Below the pieces are notes generated by a model. That model did not search any database and had not been told where the DNA came from. It saw nothing but the letters and a program-made list of their open reading frames with translations. The position numbers were made by a program, and so were the translations under genes. Of a DNA stretch of 64,000 nucleotides, positions 33,401 to 40,943 are shown piece after piece. The DNA is from Cylindrotheca closterium (Eukaryota; Bacillariophyta; Bacillariophyceae; Bacillariales; Bacillariaceae): the NCBI GenBank assembly GCA_933822405.4, contig CAKOGP040001803.1, positions 124,001-188,000 on the forward strand. The letters are read 5' to 3'. Every line of letters begins with the position of its first letter. The first letter of the stretch is position 1.

Positions 33401-34897
33401 CATGTCGTGGTAGCTATTTGTGCAACAAATGGTAGAGATCGCGCAAGAAGCGATTCCTTAGATTTGATCTGGCCCGTCCCTTTCTCTAGGGATGGAAGCT
33501 TTCTTTCCCCTGACAATGCAACTGATGCTTCTGAATCTTACTCCGTCATGTCAGATGCAGAAGGATTTGTAAAGTTGGGGTTGTTGGCGAGAATGCTGCA
33601 GGTGTTGCTGGGCAAGCTTGACATGCAAGGACTAGACAATATTCCTGGACTAGAAACAGAATTCCTTGTGGTCAAGAGTCTGAGCAAGCTGCGTAATTCT
33701 GAATTTGCAAACTTTACATCTGTCGAAGGAAGATGGAAATTGTGTTGCATTACCATGCTCGAGATGGCATTGTCAAAGCATTCGAATCACGAGGTTGTTC
33801 CAGAACAACCACATGTTGAGAAAGCAATTTTTGACCGTTTGAATGAAGGCTGCTTCCTCGCTGCAGCTGCTGCTTGTTCCTACTTGGCGGATGTTGGAGT
33901 AATCATGCAAATTCTGATACCAGACATTATGTCCAGGTACGACAGTCAAGACATGTCAATGACCAGCGACTCCAGTGAGAGTGACAGTGCGTTAGAAACT
34001 TTCGAAAAGCTTCGTAATAGCTTTCAAATGGAACCAGTCCACGAGATGCTTGAGGCCACTACTATTGGTGAAGTGCTCTCGAATTGGTATGAAACAGCGC
34101 GTCATCATGAGAAGAGAGCAATGATTGCGAGTGACAGCAAGTCTGGATTTGGTGGCAAGTCGTCAATATGTAGTAGACTAAATCGCACTCAAGGGTTCCG
34201 AGTATTTGACTGGCCAATGGAGCCAAGTGGCCACCACAAGAAATCGAAGACTCCTTTGAACCAAGGGGAGAATAATAGCAAGAAACGCGGTGCACATCCC
34301 TTGGAGCCAGAAGATGATGGAACAGCACCAATGGATCTTGATGAAATTGAGCCCATGAGCGTCTTCGCTTCGTCATCAGAATTGCAGCGCCGAGTTGCGT
34401 TGCCACTAGTTACATTCAGCTCGAAGAAGAGTGTAGCTCTCCTTGGTGGATATCGCGCTGGTTTTCCTGCAAAGGCAAATGGACGACCCAGAATCGCAAT
34501 GATACCAACGTCTTATACTGATTTGTACGCCGAACTCGGCCGACTATTGCCGGACAGTGAACAAACAGCTGTTTGCTTGATTTGTGGCGAGGTTCTCAAC
34601 GCTGGAGGAAAGGGCGAATGCACCAAACACTCCTTCAAGTGTGGGGCAGGCACGGGATTGTTCTTTCTCCTTCAAGAATGTGCTGGTCTAATTATGCACA
34701 ATTCCAAGGCGGCTTATATCCACAGTCCGTATGTCGATAGCCATGGTGAAACACCACAGTATCGTGGTCGCCCACTGAACTTGGACATGGAACGTTATGA
34801 TCACCTTCGAGAAGTCTGGTCTGGTCATGCAGTCCGACAACAGGTATTGGCAGAACGAGCAAGTTCACGGCAAATCATTGTTCAAGACTACTATTAA
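27446..34897 (+). CDS. UBR1: UBR1-type N-recognin E3 ubiquitin ligase
   Basis: The open frame from the ATG at 27446 encodes 2483 residues, or 2461 if the stop-free 66-bp intron at 32825-32890 is removed. The frame extends to a TTG at 27431, which is not used. A UBR box lies at about 155-222, with the dense Cys/His pattern CRTCQ, C-V-L-C, H-x2-H and CCDCGD, and ends PHHG. In this family it binds basic N-terminal residues of N-degron substrates. A RING-H2 finger (about 1458-1566) begins CIICSDD, has an insertion of about 75 residues between its Cys pairs, and ends CPLC. The C-terminal autoinhibitory zinc-binding region has CLICGEVL, GECTKHSFKCG and a final YDHLREVW helix. Length and order fit UBR1/UBR2 (usually 1750-1950 residues) with disordered insertions. 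An Asp run (DNA about 28256-28275) follows the UBR box. Confidence 0.92.
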   Translation: MDPNFNPAPQLPAGFASNSNDASCAMIDGESNQPAMGNSQESKSAYTRTMQLLEHKSSFLSPVAAVVNLRDVVGNPPLDEQEGMGTTLLTPNRGHHALFRALEELEGMEKQEAELLLQSPLTNALTTIVTNDSYPTPRQAVATLEALCKAIPRRVCQHPFKKNDIVWVCRTCQADETCVLCHNCFIQSDHEGHDVAFYHAQAGGCCDCGDPDAWDPRGFCPHHGPKSGQNHGISEALMQRVLGVVPAAVDWMVQQVAQTAKEGYSRAHEQDDDDDDDGKDGEALDTDADTSIVMGDVMFLPTAGIATTTPMDETTPFPHNGGAMPFSPNKAGATKADRTEPKALFAAAPEPLSVTAQTPAPPLTKAEKLGILARQGGGMFLVLKSDDIHSTLNWVDALRELFGTSSLYTDSILHKLVKALRQFGQLVVWGTMEILAEFNTNQVQMWLDGDRVVSGLVGSTMLRKAKILVDHGLFCSILTLDELKAEQRAVGVLQWLMCLARSCDPLCQQVAEAIAPDRHLVPLLIADFKLSSRITKYWHSLLLTLLAVPTFKSHLAAAYCDTYQSVTAEYARGMGVLERSGYALSVQFLNRVTYVVDLVQRRDLLGKLGASLLETLKLATKPPPKLNPNHFVMTHRRYSPCISDLKCVLNVKGMPRLFASKIGSFLRDWIETLSIGQMMDEQVWRDYNQGHVELEVRGWVGAFNGSISLGSLFERLLSWKDDDPSPIDDAESPLCKNLLSCVDLTYHVLEYGIGKWQTVEMYAYKPTRSTVESHDRKPASLPFSTLSEKNGSALAFRALPMSQKTPFSFHLPLQRFVAACLREICLREDAMDDLMLKLSRDMFVNNKDNLFLGLMEFPLLVLSRSAQVRAGLWRRNGNGLNDQVLNYAEPPFCRAMRDADLLLVQFAMLGRARHQSAETRPDSDIGVCFMVHLLLHRLGIFQFCGLRNGAESNVNRYLEEVGKGLYDSEVKEESEGDKPVLPWTYASSRDVSSQLLLLEEFLHAMIVFCVELPAEPPSTKREHTEQAKERLRREVIHRLASGPKMHSELAEVHHVLSHWDNFYLGEEGKQVNPDDATGAALGAVLADVATRKSAKGKMEPDKWVLKKNVWHCYDPSFFHISLRSHQTAAESRPTPNGQNPNYGISPKAFCPIPAPAHKSFVRLRRDISCDAITISTAYRTLHLHCRKPDKEKEELGLSGSMGYESDERSETALTRAVHLLTLGAFAWKDAKENDPAWRKRGGGSVGSLFANWADNDAAPTAKNWVSAVMLTSPKALTDNEWYEGEDNCLVLLRRLAVDGGFAGNFVAQDRAVRAGAAWLCEFAAQHNDDARKFVRASQSAVNSSSEVETGETDIQRRRRMAKEKAMERMKAQAAKFVSMMDTEFGNEDETETPKSAELSIARSENSDSAGMFESGQSSVSSATSANEDSSHHPLTPDAQQRSPEKAAAISPRLLSVRPRCIICSDDSGVEMQTRDQTEDRHRKSRKRRSDGGNALAFVGYSQASTVMKGGGPASTSEYHVEAPVRRFVGAHVALCGHAIHSECLESYLATVSNREDRTFGKRDEFRCPLCQRLSNSLVPFIDVGADWITCKPCTSESTSANSSNMKSDDQSQEDMASTKPATLNEFLNSTPWWVSRRNKNTLWDGQCAFVNRPTETEEATTESAAVVPPKLSRRKSVRPLRKKDLYAAWNAMMKTPRFVRRKLKSRGGESNALESHLGNDLATSQLFSSSESAGETVVWRRFMDQVSDITYRADGKRLGDESLHNDFGEFRHYIVEKYSYNMAKRFAGKEASDVSTFLYVFGRPLLVANPYRVIQWPSCVFPSALSDIQRQELSREKLLSKLMMSIQAFTYSCCCEASEARRLVRKTTRLSGNTAGASADDNGLAPVLSKFGIDGIICDGKLVMMPKPSPSADDGAQPFTGRLGRLRYLGLAVMAATGPLAADLIQLALALPLTSSDGENAVTTAPDSPFRAPVVYPLLFGNVLTHVVVAICATNGRDRARSDSLDLIWPVPFSRDGSFLSPDNATDASESYSVMSDAEGFVKLGLLARMLQVLLGKLDMQGLDNIPGLETEFLVVKSLSKLRNSEFANFTSVEGRWKLCCITMLEMALSKHSNHEVVPEQPHVEKAIFDRLNEGCFLAAAAACSYLADVGVIMQILIPDIMSRYDSQDMSMTSDSSESDSALETFEKLRNSFQMEPVHEMLEATTIGEVLSNWYETARHHEKRAMIASDSKSGFGGKSSICSRLNRTQGFRVFDWPMEPSGHHKKSKTPLNQGENNSKKRGAHPLEPEDDGTAPMDLDEIEPMSVFASSSELQRRVALPLVTFSSKKSVALLGGYRAGFPAKANGRPRIAMIPTSYTDLYAELGRLLPDSEQTAVCLICGEVLNAGGKGECTKHSFKCGAGTGLFFLLQECAGLIMHNSKAAYIHSPYVDSHGETPQYRGRPLNLDMERYDHLREVWSGHAVRQQVLAERASSRQIIVQDYY
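32825..32890 (+). other. Probable 66-bp stop-free intron inside UBR1
   Basis: A consensus donor GTAAGT begins at 32825 in phase 0. A CTAAC branch-like site lies at 32868-32872, and an ATACAG acceptor ends at 32890, with the branch A 19 bp from the acceptor. The length is 22 codons with no stop, so open-frame reading hides it. Removal joins KEASD to WPSCVF. Confidence 0.7.
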
Positions 34898-35078
34898 TTA
34901 AAAAGAACAAACATTTACTAAATAATTATTTCAACTATTTTCCACCCGATTTGTGTTGTAGACTGGTGACAAAAGAATATGTTTGAGCACTCGGCAGCGA
35001 TTGTAACGTAAAAGCAAAGAAGCAGCAGATGAGGATTCTTTTATCAATTCTAATTTCTAGATGTACCATTTTACAAAT

Positions 35079-36110
35079 CTATCTAAACCATCTTCCTTGC
35101 CGCTGTTGTGGTTGTTGTTGTTGTTGCCTCGTCGCCCGACTCATGAGCGCTGATACCAGCTTAAAAATCCAATTCCCCGACATTCTCAAGGCTGCGTAAT
35201 CGACGTAAATGATTTTCAGTGCTTCCACCACCTTTGGGTTTTCCGACCCAACAAAGCAACCTCGAAGAATGTCTAGTCGTCGGCCTTCACCGTCCGGAAT
35301 GAAGTCTTTCCACACGGCAAACTGAACCAACATTTCGTCGTATCGTTGACTGTATCTCCGTCTCTTGTCATCCAACTCGTCTATTGTAGTTGTTGATTCG
35401 GCGGGCAAAGCTGCTTGCAACTTGTCAACAATGGCTTCATACGGCAAGTCTTTGTACAAAAAGAGCAATCCCTCAAAGGTCAATCCTTTGGAGTCTATCA
35501 GTTCATCTAATTCCGTTCCAAGACATCTCTTCGCATCTTCAACGGATAATTCCCGTCCATTGGTTAATTGAGTGAACACTGACCATAATGATTCGATTTC
35601 GTCAAAGGAGAATGATTTGAATTTCTGCACCGCTTCCAATTGGGCGATCTTGTATTCTAGACTTTCCTTCATGATGCTCGTCAACTTTTGATGAACCACT
35701 CTTCCAGCTACTCGAAGTGGCGCAAAATCTTCGTACAAGACTTCAAAGGCGCGATAAACAGAAGGTTCGTGGTAACTAGCAGCAACGCCTTCGTAGAGTG
35801 CTCGGAGTCTCGAATCCGTAATCGCCGTCATGTCACTGTCGGTAAAAATCATTGCTTCCAGCATGTCCCGGAATTCAATTTCCAATTTGGACATTTCCCG
35901 TCGCGGTGGTAATAGCGTGATGCGATCTTCCCGGCGTTGTTGTTGTTGTTGTTGTTGTTGTTGCAAACTGTAGTCCACGGAGGACTCCATGGCATAATCG
36001 CTCAGATGCAGCGGGCGAATGGCTCGACCGTTGCTGTTGCTACTAAAGGCATTGGTAGTAGCTGATGTTGCTGTTAGAAGCGTTAGGGACAAGACTGTGG
36101 ATACACGCAT
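35079..36110 (-). CDS. Plastid-targeted protein with internal duplication; unrecognised
   Basis: This is a 343-residue single-exon protein. A signal peptide (VLSLTLLTATSATTNA) is followed directly by F-S-S-N-S, the plastid import signature. About nine consecutive Gln (residues 50-58) precede the folded part. Two segments align with each other: about 88-148 (SRLRALYEGV, FEVLYEDFAPLRVAGR, KLTSIM) and about 264-323 (RRLDILRGCF, LKIIYVDYAALRMSGN, KLVSALM). Between them lies a mostly helical region containing an EF-hand-like 'ELSVEDAKRCLG' stretch without a clear calcium loop. The tail is Gln/Arg-rich. The protein is therefore a two-repeat helical protein, probably stromal. I recognise no named family. 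It diverges from the SerRS gene. Confidence 0.75.
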   Translation of the reverse strand: MRVSTVLSLTLLTATSATTNAFSSNSNGRAIRPLHLSDYAMESSVDYSLQQQQQQQQQRREDRITLLPPRREMSKLEIEFRDMLEAMIFTDSDMTAITDSRLRALYEGVAASYHEPSVYRAFEVLYEDFAPLRVAGRVVHQKLTSIMKESLEYKIAQLEAVQKFKSFSFDEIESLWSVFTQLTNGRELSVEDAKRCLGTELDELIDSKGLTFEGLLFLYKDLPYEAIVDKLQAALPAESTTTIDELDDKRRRYSQRYDEMLVQFAVWKDFIPDGEGRRLDILRGCFVGSENPKVVEALKIIYVDYAALRMSGNWIFKLVSALMSRATRQQQQQPQQRQGRWFR

Positions 36111-36479
36111 TATTACAATGTAGAGGTTGTGAAAGTAGTACGGTATGAATGAGTGAGACGTCTTTTGAGAACGAGTTCTGTTGCGTGATGGGTGATGTAT
36201 GCTGATGTTCGAATGTGTGCGTTGGCATTTCTGGTCAGAACGATTTTGTCACACTGCATGTATATGTGACGTCACGATTTTCCTTGATTGATTCATCAGA
36301 CCATTGTTTGCATGTATGTAGTCCAATGAATCTAAAGTGGAATCGTTCGATTGCAATGGTTGAGACCCTCCTCGAAGCCGCAGGTTTCGCGCGGCATCGA
36401 TGGCATCCGATCCGCATGATAATGCCACAATCTTGAACGAGTGACAACAAGATATATATATTCAAGCAATTCATTCAAA
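36111..36479. promoter_or_regulatory. Divergent promoter with a perfect CRE palindrome
   Basis: 369 bp lie between the divergent plastid-protein and SerRS starts. GTGACGTCAC (36266-36275) is a perfect palindrome containing the 8-bp CRE core TGACGTCA. In diatoms, TGACGT-type CO2/cAMP-responsive elements are described upstream of CO2-responsive genes and bind bZIP factors. Which of the two genes it might serve is unknown. Confidence 0.55.
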
Positions 36480-37931
36480 ATGCCGATCGATATTAACGAA
36501 CTTCGTGACTACAAGGGTGGAGACCCCGCCAAATACCGCAAGTACATGGAACAGCGCTTCAAGCCTGCTGAATGGGTCGATGAAGTCGTTGCCAAGGACG
36601 AAGAGTGGCGCAACTTGGTCAACGAGGTGGATGAACTCAAAAAGAAGAAGAATTGGATCCAGAAGGAGAAGATTACTCCCAAAAAGAAGGCCAAGGAAAA
36701 TTGCGATGAAGAAGTCGCTGAAATGAAGGGAATTGTTGTGCAAATCAAGGATAAAGAAGCCTTGTTGCCAGGCATTGCCGCTGAGAGAGATCAATTGTTG
36801 AACCGCATTGGCAACATTGTCGATCCAGAAGTTCCTATTTCTGATGATGAAGACAAGGACAACCTAGTTATCACCTTGCATCCCACTCCACCAGAAGGAG
36901 AAGGCATTCTTCCCGCTTCTCAAGGATCTTTGGAATACACCTTGCCGGCTACCAAGCCCATGACACACGATGAACTATTGTGGCGTATTGGAGGATACGA
37001 ACCTCAAAGGGGTCAACAAGTTGCTGGACACCGGGCTTACTTTTTGACTAATGCCGGTGTTTTGCTGAATCAAGCTATCATCAACTATAGTATCTCCTTT
37101 TTGGGAGCCCGAGGATACAATGTCTTGCAGCCTCCCTTTTTCATGAACAAGGATGTCATGTCCAGCATTGCACAATTGGAAGATTTTGATGAACAATTGT
37201 ACAAGGTTTCTGGAAAGACTGATGATCCAGATGGCGCTACCGAAAAGTATTTGATTGCCACTTCCGAACAACCCATTTGCGCCTACCATAAGGACGAGTG
37301 GATTGAAAAGAAGGATCTTCCAATCCGATATGCTGGTATCTCTACTTGTTTCCGTAAGGAGGCTGGATCTTCTGGAAAGGATATTCGCGGAATTTTCCGA
37401 GTGCATCAATTTGAAAAGGTTGAACAATTCTGCTTGACAATCGATGACCTGGAAGAATCTCAAGCGGAACAAAAGCGCATGCTTCAAGCCGCCAAGGAAT
37501 TTTACGAATCTCTTGGATTCTCTTACCGTGTTGTCTGTTTGGTCTCACACGAACTGAATGACGCTGCCGTTAAAAAGTACGATTTGGAAGCCTGGTTCCC
37601 TGGTCAACAAGCCTACCGTGAACTGGTCAGTTGCTCCAACTGTACTGATTACCAAGCCCGTGGAGTTGGAGTACGATGCGGACAAAAGGGAGGCGCCAAG
37701 GGTGACATGACTGCACGTGCTTCTTTCTGCCACATGCTGAATGCCACACTTTGCGCCACTGGAAGAGGTATCTGCTGTCTTTTGGAGACACACCAAACTC
37801 CTGAGGGAGTTGTGGTTCCTGAACCTCTTCGTCCATACATGGGAGGCAAGGACTTTTTGCCATTTGTCAGGGGTCCACCAGAATTGACCAAGGGAGAAAA
37901 AGGAAAGCTGAAGGGTAAGAAAAAGAACTAA
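36480..37931 (+). CDS. Seryl-tRNA synthetase, cytosolic type
   Basis: This is a 483-residue single-exon protein. The frame reaches a GTG at 36441, but the ATG at 36480 begins the conserved M-P-I-D-I-N start of the eukaryotic enzyme. The N-terminal ~115 residues form the Lys/Glu-rich antiparallel coiled arm that contacts the long variable arm of tRNA-Ser. The class II catalytic core follows: motif 2 near 291-315 (FRKEAGSSGKDIRGIFRVHQ) and motif 3 near 422-445 (GRGICCLLETHQ). YLIATSEQPICAYH and 'ELVSCSNCTDYQARG' are strongly SerRS-specific. It charges tRNA-Ser (and tRNA-Sec) with serine. No targeting peptide is present, so it is cytosolic. The C-terminus ends in a Lys-rich tail, as in eukaryotic SerRS. 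Confidence 0.96.
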   Translation: MPIDINELRDYKGGDPAKYRKYMEQRFKPAEWVDEVVAKDEEWRNLVNEVDELKKKKNWIQKEKITPKKKAKENCDEEVAEMKGIVVQIKDKEALLPGIAAERDQLLNRIGNIVDPEVPISDDEDKDNLVITLHPTPPEGEGILPASQGSLEYTLPATKPMTHDELLWRIGGYEPQRGQQVAGHRAYFLTNAGVLLNQAIINYSISFLGARGYNVLQPPFFMNKDVMSSIAQLEDFDEQLYKVSGKTDDPDGATEKYLIATSEQPICAYHKDEWIEKKDLPIRYAGISTCFRKEAGSSGKDIRGIFRVHQFEKVEQFCLTIDDLEESQAEQKRMLQAAKEFYESLGFSYRVVCLVSHELNDAAVKKYDLEAWFPGQQAYRELVSCSNCTDYQARGVGVRCGQKGGAKGDMTARASFCHMLNATLCATGRGICCLLETHQTPEGVVVPEPLRPYMGGKDFLPFVRGPPELTKGEKGKLKGKKKN

Positions 37932-38331
37932 ATGATTGTCTACTGAAGGTTGGCGGCTCGTGACGCCAACCTGTTACACTTTGAGAGTGTTGCTTTGCAA
38001 ACATTAAGTACGATAATTTTTAATAGCACTAGCTTTTTCAACAATTTCCATATTCAATTGCCCAGTAGGACTACTAATCTTAGTTTGGTTTTGATACGTG
38101 AAAGACATATATTACAAAAGACACAGTCGCCGAGGGAGGGAGATAACTCATTGGAAACGAGCAGCTGTCATCTCGTACAGTATGGATCCCAGCATCAATC
38201 TGTGGACCAAGCGTAGACGAGACATGGGGGGCACTTTCATACACTATACATCGCTCCTACCACATTTCCAAAAGTTGTAAAAGTTGCGTATTTACTAGTA
38301 GACATTATATTTCGTACATTGTGAAATTCAC
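37932..38331. other. Intergenic between convergent genes, no gene seen
   Basis: 400 bp hold the trailers of SerRS (plus) and the TypA-like gene (minus). A short inverted repeat just after the SerRS stop (GGTTGGCGGC ... GCCAACC, about 37949-37971) could form a hairpin in the mRNA. Nothing else is seen. Confidence 0.5.
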
Positions 38332-40499
38332 TTATTTCTTCTTGTTTCCTCCCTTCTTCTGCATATCAGGGTTCTTGGCCATGCGGAACAAACTGGGGGT
38401 AACTTCCAAAATTTCGTCGGCAGCAATGTACTCGACACAAGAATCAAGACTCATGTCGATAGGGGCAATGACACCAGTCTTCATTTCCTTGGTTGCAGCT
38501 CGCATGTTATTCAACGCCTTGGTCTTGCAGATATTGACCTCCAAGTCTCCAGGACGTTGGTGGATTCCGACACTGAAAAAGAGAAAATTATATCAGATTC
38601 ACATTAAGAAGGGTTCAAGGCGAAACAACAAAATAAAACTCACATCATTCCCTTGTAGACGTCGTCACTAACTTTGACAAACATACTTCCACGATTTTGG
38701 GCACCTTCAATACCGAAAGTGGTGGCAGTACCGTCAGCAAATGCAAGAAGAGATCCCTTATCACGCCCTTGAATTTCACCTTGAATCTTTGGGCGATATG
38801 AATCGAAGACACTGTCAATCAAGGCAGTACCACGGGTAGAGGAAAGCAAGGAGGATCGAATACCAAGCATACCACGGGTGGGCACAAGGTACTTGACAAC
38901 TGAAAGACCTTCACCTTCTTCCAATCCCATGTCTTGGAGTTCACCCTTACGTCCGTTCAAAAGGTCAATAACAGACCCCATGTACTCCTCTGGGACACGA
39001 ACCTCGACAGATTCCCAAGGTTCTTCCATCTTTCCGGTTTCTTCATTTTCCATGAAAATAACGGTAGGAGGACCAACCTCAAGTTCGAATCCTTCACGTC
39101 TCATGGTCTCAATGAGGACAGTCAAGTGCAATTGACCACGTCCAGAAACTTCATATCTGTCAGCAGATTCGGTCTCCTCGACGCGAAGAGCGACGTTGCG
39201 GTCCAACTCCTTGAAAAGGCGGTCACGGATCATACGACTCGTCAAGAACTTTCCTTCGCGTCCAGCAAGAGGGGACTTGTTGACACCTAGAGTCATACGG
39301 ACAGTAGGCTGTTCGACGGCAATGGGTTCCATAGGTTCGGCAGCGTTGGCACCACCGGCCTCGTTGGTCACCAAAGTATCACCAATTTCAACTCCATCCA
39401 ATCCGGAAAACATGATAATCTCTCCAGCAGAAGCTTCAGTGACTTGTCTCTTACCAAGGTTGTCGAAAACGTAAAGGTCGCCGATGCGTCCAGTCTTCTT
39501 TTCCTTGTCGGGGTGGGCAAGAGCGACAGGTTGGCCGGCCTTAATTTTTCCGTTGCTGATACGAGCGATACCCATCTTTCCCTTGAAGTTGTCGTAGTCA
39601 ATGTTACTGATCAAGCACTGAAGGCTACTATCTTCAGTATTTTGGACGGTTGGGGGGTCAATGCTTTCAATGATAGCATCGAACAAAGGTCCCATATCGT
39701 CAGCAAGTTCATCAGCTTCAAATCCAGCCTTTCCAAGGAGGCCAGAAGCATATACGACACGGAAGTCGGTTTGTTCATCGGTAGCTCCAAGATCAACAAA
39801 AAGATCAAAGACGGTATCGACGACGTATTCGACACGGGCGGCAGGTCGGTCAACCTTGTTGACGACGACCAAGGCCTTCATTCCTTTTCGTAGGGCCTTG
39901 TCCAACACGAATCTAGTTTGTGGCTTGGGTCCCTCCACACTATCAACAAGCAACAAGACACCATCACACATGTTCAATACACGTTCGACTTCTCCGCCAA
40001 AGTCAGCGTGACCTGGGGTGTCCATGATGTTAATCTTGACGTCGCCACGTTGCACAGCAAGATTCTTGGAAAGAATAGTGATACCACGTTCTCTTTCTTG
40101 ATCTTCACTGTCCATGACACGTTCTCCAGCCTCGTTAGCTTGCGCGGCATCACGGAAGACTCCGGATTGGCGGATCAAGGCATCGACCAAAGTTGTCTTT
40201 CCGTGGTCGACGTGAGCAATCACTGAGAAAGAAGAAGAAAAAGAAAAGAAAGCAGGTCAATGCAAATGTTAGTCTTCAGTACTCGACAATGAAGATAACA
40301 ACGAAAGAACCGACTTCATCTTACCCGCAATGTTACGGAGATTCTCAACTTTGATTCCATCTCCAACAGCTGTTGGTGCTTCTTCAACAGTCGCCATAGA
40401 AAAAGGGCGGGCATTTACGCCAAAAGTGGCCGATTGTGGAACAAAAGCAGTGGCCACATTGGAGAGCAAAAGCAACGCAATGGTAAACAAAGCGTTCAT
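38332..40499 (-). CDS. typA: Plastid-targeted TypA/BipA-type translational GTPase, three exons
   Basis: I predict a 664-residue protein from complement(join(38332..38572, 38644..40222, 40325..40499)). The introns are 71 and 102 bp, with GTGAG/GTAAG donors and TTCAG/CTCAG acceptors; joining restores LRNIA-VIAHVDHGKT and VYKGM-IVGIHQRPG, both typical of the family. Exon 1 encodes a signal peptide ending ATA, then F-V-P-Q, indicating plastid import. The GTPase motifs are visible: AHVDHGKT (P-loop, about 61-68), RGITI, DTPGHADFGGE and VNKVDRPAAR. Domains II, III and V and the TypA-specific C-terminal domain (HQRPGDLEVN, KALNNMRA) follow. TypA binds the ribosome near EF-G and supports ribosome assembly and stress tolerance. 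An organellar role is inferred from targeting. Confidence 0.93.
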
Positions 40500-40943
40500 G
40501 ATTGCCAGTTCGAAATAACTTCTTTCTTGATGAAAGAGATGAAAAAAAGAGGTGAAGGATAGATACCTTGCAGTTGTGTCAGATTCAAGGAATTTTTTTC
40601 GTTGGTTCTAAACACATCACTTTCTTGTTTCGTCAGATTTTTCTCCTTCCGGTGGTGCGTCATTCGCGAAAACGTTAATTTGTCCGTCATTCGTGCGATA
40701 AAACCGGAAGGGCGGGAGGACATTTTCAATTTCAAAAGTTCATCGAGTGAGTCGAAAGTGCACGTGGAATGTGTTCTACAAACCCGGATTTGATGTGTGA
40801 TGGTTGAACTTTTCAGTTCCTCGTGGAAGAAAACCGGAAAAGAACCAAAACGAAAAGGAATCAAAGTTTGGTCGTTGCGGTGTGATTGCAAAGATTTTAT
40901 ATTGCAAGAGCACACTGTATAGGTACCTTCGCAACTAAATAAA
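40500..40943. promoter_or_regulatory. Divergent promoter with repeated CGTCATTCG
   Basis: 444 bp lie between the TypA-like (minus) and Sec63-domain (plus) starts. CGTCATTCG occurs twice as a direct repeat (40658-40666 and 40685-40693), 27 bp apart, flanked by several ACCGGAA(A/G) strings. Paired identical 9-mers in a short promoter suggest a factor-binding site, without proof. Confidence 0.45.

Noticed and set aside
36453..36460. TATATATA just before the SerRS start
   Set aside because: It ends 20 bp before the ATG, so a TATA-driven start would fall inside the coding region; more likely a simple AT run in the leader.
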